From Gautieria morchelliformis (lineage: Eukaryota; Basidiomycota; Agaricomycetes; Gomphales; Gomphaceae): a stretch of 64,000 nt of DNA. The notes under the pieces were generated by a model. That model saw nothing but the letters and a program-made list of their open reading frames with translations. It made no database searches and was not told the origin of the DNA. Shown here piece by piece: positions 62,793-64,000 of the stretch (within the stretch, counting starts at the first letter, position 1; every line of letters starts with the position of its first letter). The stretch lies in assembly GCA_015179125.1 (NCBI GenBank), contig WHVA01000049.1:248001-312000 (forward strand). Direction: 5' to 3'. The position numbers were made by a program, and so were the translations under genes.

Positions 62793-63620
62793 ATGGCTCA
62801 AACTACCATTTTCCTGTCATTACAGAGTTGTGGATCCTCTAGCACCCACAACTCTGTTCCAGGCGCTCTATTTCAAACTCCGCCGGACACCTCGGCGGTG
62901 GCCGCATTTTCGGACTTATGGTCACCCAAGCACCCACAAGTCCGGCAGGATGGCTCTCTCAGTATTTCCAGCTGAGTCCCAAACAGTTGCTATATGCAGC
63001 CATAGGAGCCGGCTTATCTCCACGGTGGTTACCATTTAAGCGGGCGTTAAGCCAGCTAAGCCAGCGTGTAGCCGATTATGTTATCCTCGCCCCTGGGTTC
63101 CTCCGACCTCGTTGCACTTCTTACAGTCCCTTACAACCACTCTCCTTATAGTCTCCTACTGCTGGAGCAGACCATTGGGAACCCTGACAAACGTTTCCGG
63201 GTCCATGGAGCATGGACATCTAGGTAAGTCACTGGAGTAGCGGGCACCAGTGGTGGCGCCATTTCACATGTGACAGGTTAATGGGTTGTCAACAGATTTA
63301 TTCGGGCCTGTTCTAATGGGTATGATACAATTCTATCATCAAGTTATCGCCCTAAAGTGCCAGCCGAATGCTATAAACACGTACGATATACCAGTAAGTT
63401 TCCCTTCCCATAAAGTATTCCAGTCATTATTTTGTCTCGGATACCAACAATGGGCCCCAAACTTCACGATGCAAGGGCTCGGCCACTCTACGAGGACGCA
63501 ATCTTTCGCCTTATTCAAGAGGATGACGACGGTAATGTGAATGATAGTATAGAAGGTCCAGTCACTCGGGGAAAAGGCAGGGGCAGGGGCAGGGGCTGAG
63601 GTGGCAGGGGTAAGGTAGCA
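62793..63620 (+). CDS. Unrecognised spliced gene with a Gly-Arg-rich tail (partial)
   Basis: Protein-like frames: AGWLSQYFQLSPKQLLYAAI and SPRWLPFKRALSQLSQRVA (62940-63065), then TIGNPDKRFRVHGAWTS, a canonical intron (GTAAGT at about 63222 to CAACAG near 63293), in-frame RFIRACSNGYDTILSSSYRP to another GTAAGT near 63393, then GPKLHDARARPLYEDAIFRL and QEDDDGNVNDSIEGP leading to GKGRGRGRG. A frame change around 63150 is unexplained, so exon limits are provisional. The first ATG considered is 62793. No family recognised; 63600-64000 continues with weakly supported frames to the window edge. Confidence 0.4.
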
Positions 63621-64000
63621 ACCAGCATTGACCCCGGGCCCGAACCACCTACCAGCACTTTGGAGGACCGATCTCGGCGTCGACGTGAGAAGTAACGCGG
63701 GGACCGCATGCACGGAACCAGGAGGAGCGCAAGTCTCACAACATGGATGTCTGTTTTGGTGGTACAACACCCTTATCTCAACATGTGACTCCACCACCAC
63801 CACCTCAGCCTAGAACCCCGGCCAACGAACAACATGCCGATCCTCCCACATCTGTACAACGCGTCGTTATCACTCGTATCGTACAAACACCTGCTTCCCC
63901 TTTTGGACGACCTAGGGGTACATTTACAAGCATCCCATTGTCCCCTATTAGCAACCAACCTCGAACTCGTAGACCAGCAGCTGGTGCGCCTGACGTTTGG

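Noticed and set aside
1..64000. rRNA, tRNA and centromeric or telomeric repeats
   Set aside because: Looked for by eye. No tRNA cloverleaf with A/B boxes, no rRNA core sequence and no TTAGGG array was recognised.

Overview
This window looks like a transposon-packed stretch of a basidiomycete (probably Agaricomycete) fungal genome. The evidence is short GTRAGT...YAG introns of about 35-90 nt, a chromodomain Ty3/gypsy element, a Ty1/copia element, PIF1-type Helitrons, and fragments of families common in mushrooms and their relatives (a DUF6533-like membrane protein, an Rds1/ferritin-like protein, a TPR repeat of the CHAT/TPR type). No rRNA or tRNA gene and no CRISPR array was recognised. Most of the sequence is mobile DNA in several layers of nesting. 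Host-like genes are few and mostly fragmentary. All calls are by eye, without database searches.

Layout. 1-16440: five Helitrons in the same (minus) orientation, arranged head to tail (H1 partial, H2, H3, H4, H5). Each 3' CTAG end lies against, or within 2 nt of, the 5' end of the next element. H5 (10299-16440) carries an uninterrupted 1673-codon Rep-helicase gene and is the plausible driver. H2-H4 are non-autonomous. They keep a 3' hairpin, repeats beside that hairpin, a promoter-like CACGTG palindrome plus TATA box, and a 5' subterminal stem-loop whose loop holds TAATATTAC or a near match. Leaders of all elements contain tandemly amplified units that look like intron/exon cassettes. 16441-23200: sparse host-like exons, a TPR fragment, and a second, plus-strand Helitron relic cut by an LTR fragment. 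23200-31620: a decayed minus-strand gypsy element holding at least four later insertions. 32380-33935: a spliced DUF6533-like gene or young pseudogene. 36500-41330: LTR fragments, a GC-rich gag-like internal region and a possible spliced gene. 41569-43894: a compact 2.3-kb LTR element with a perfect GACAC target duplication, carrying only a gag-like ORF. 45828-46530: N-terminus of a Plavaka-like transposase, cut by a full gypsy element. 46531-54535: Ty3/gypsy chromovirus with gag, a -1 frameshift heptamer, a damaged pol, and an antisense spliced gene encoding a coiled coil plus a Zn2Cys6-pattern cysteine cluster. 54650-57960: ferritin-like fragment, a near-perfect 57-nt hairpin, solo LTRs and a MITE-like element. 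57969-62591: Ty1/copia element whose single-frame polyprotein is broken only by stop codons. 62790-64000: an unrecognised, apparently spliced gene.

How it fits together: H5 could supply Rep-helicase to H2-H4 in trans. H2 and H4 each carry two Helitron 3' ends flanking a captured LTR, as the read-through model of Helitron gene capture predicts. A solo LTR present in H4 but absent from the matching site in H2 orders the events in time. The gypsy element has a mutated reverse transcriptase and the copia element has in-frame stops, so both look dead, whereas H5 and the compact LTR element look recent.
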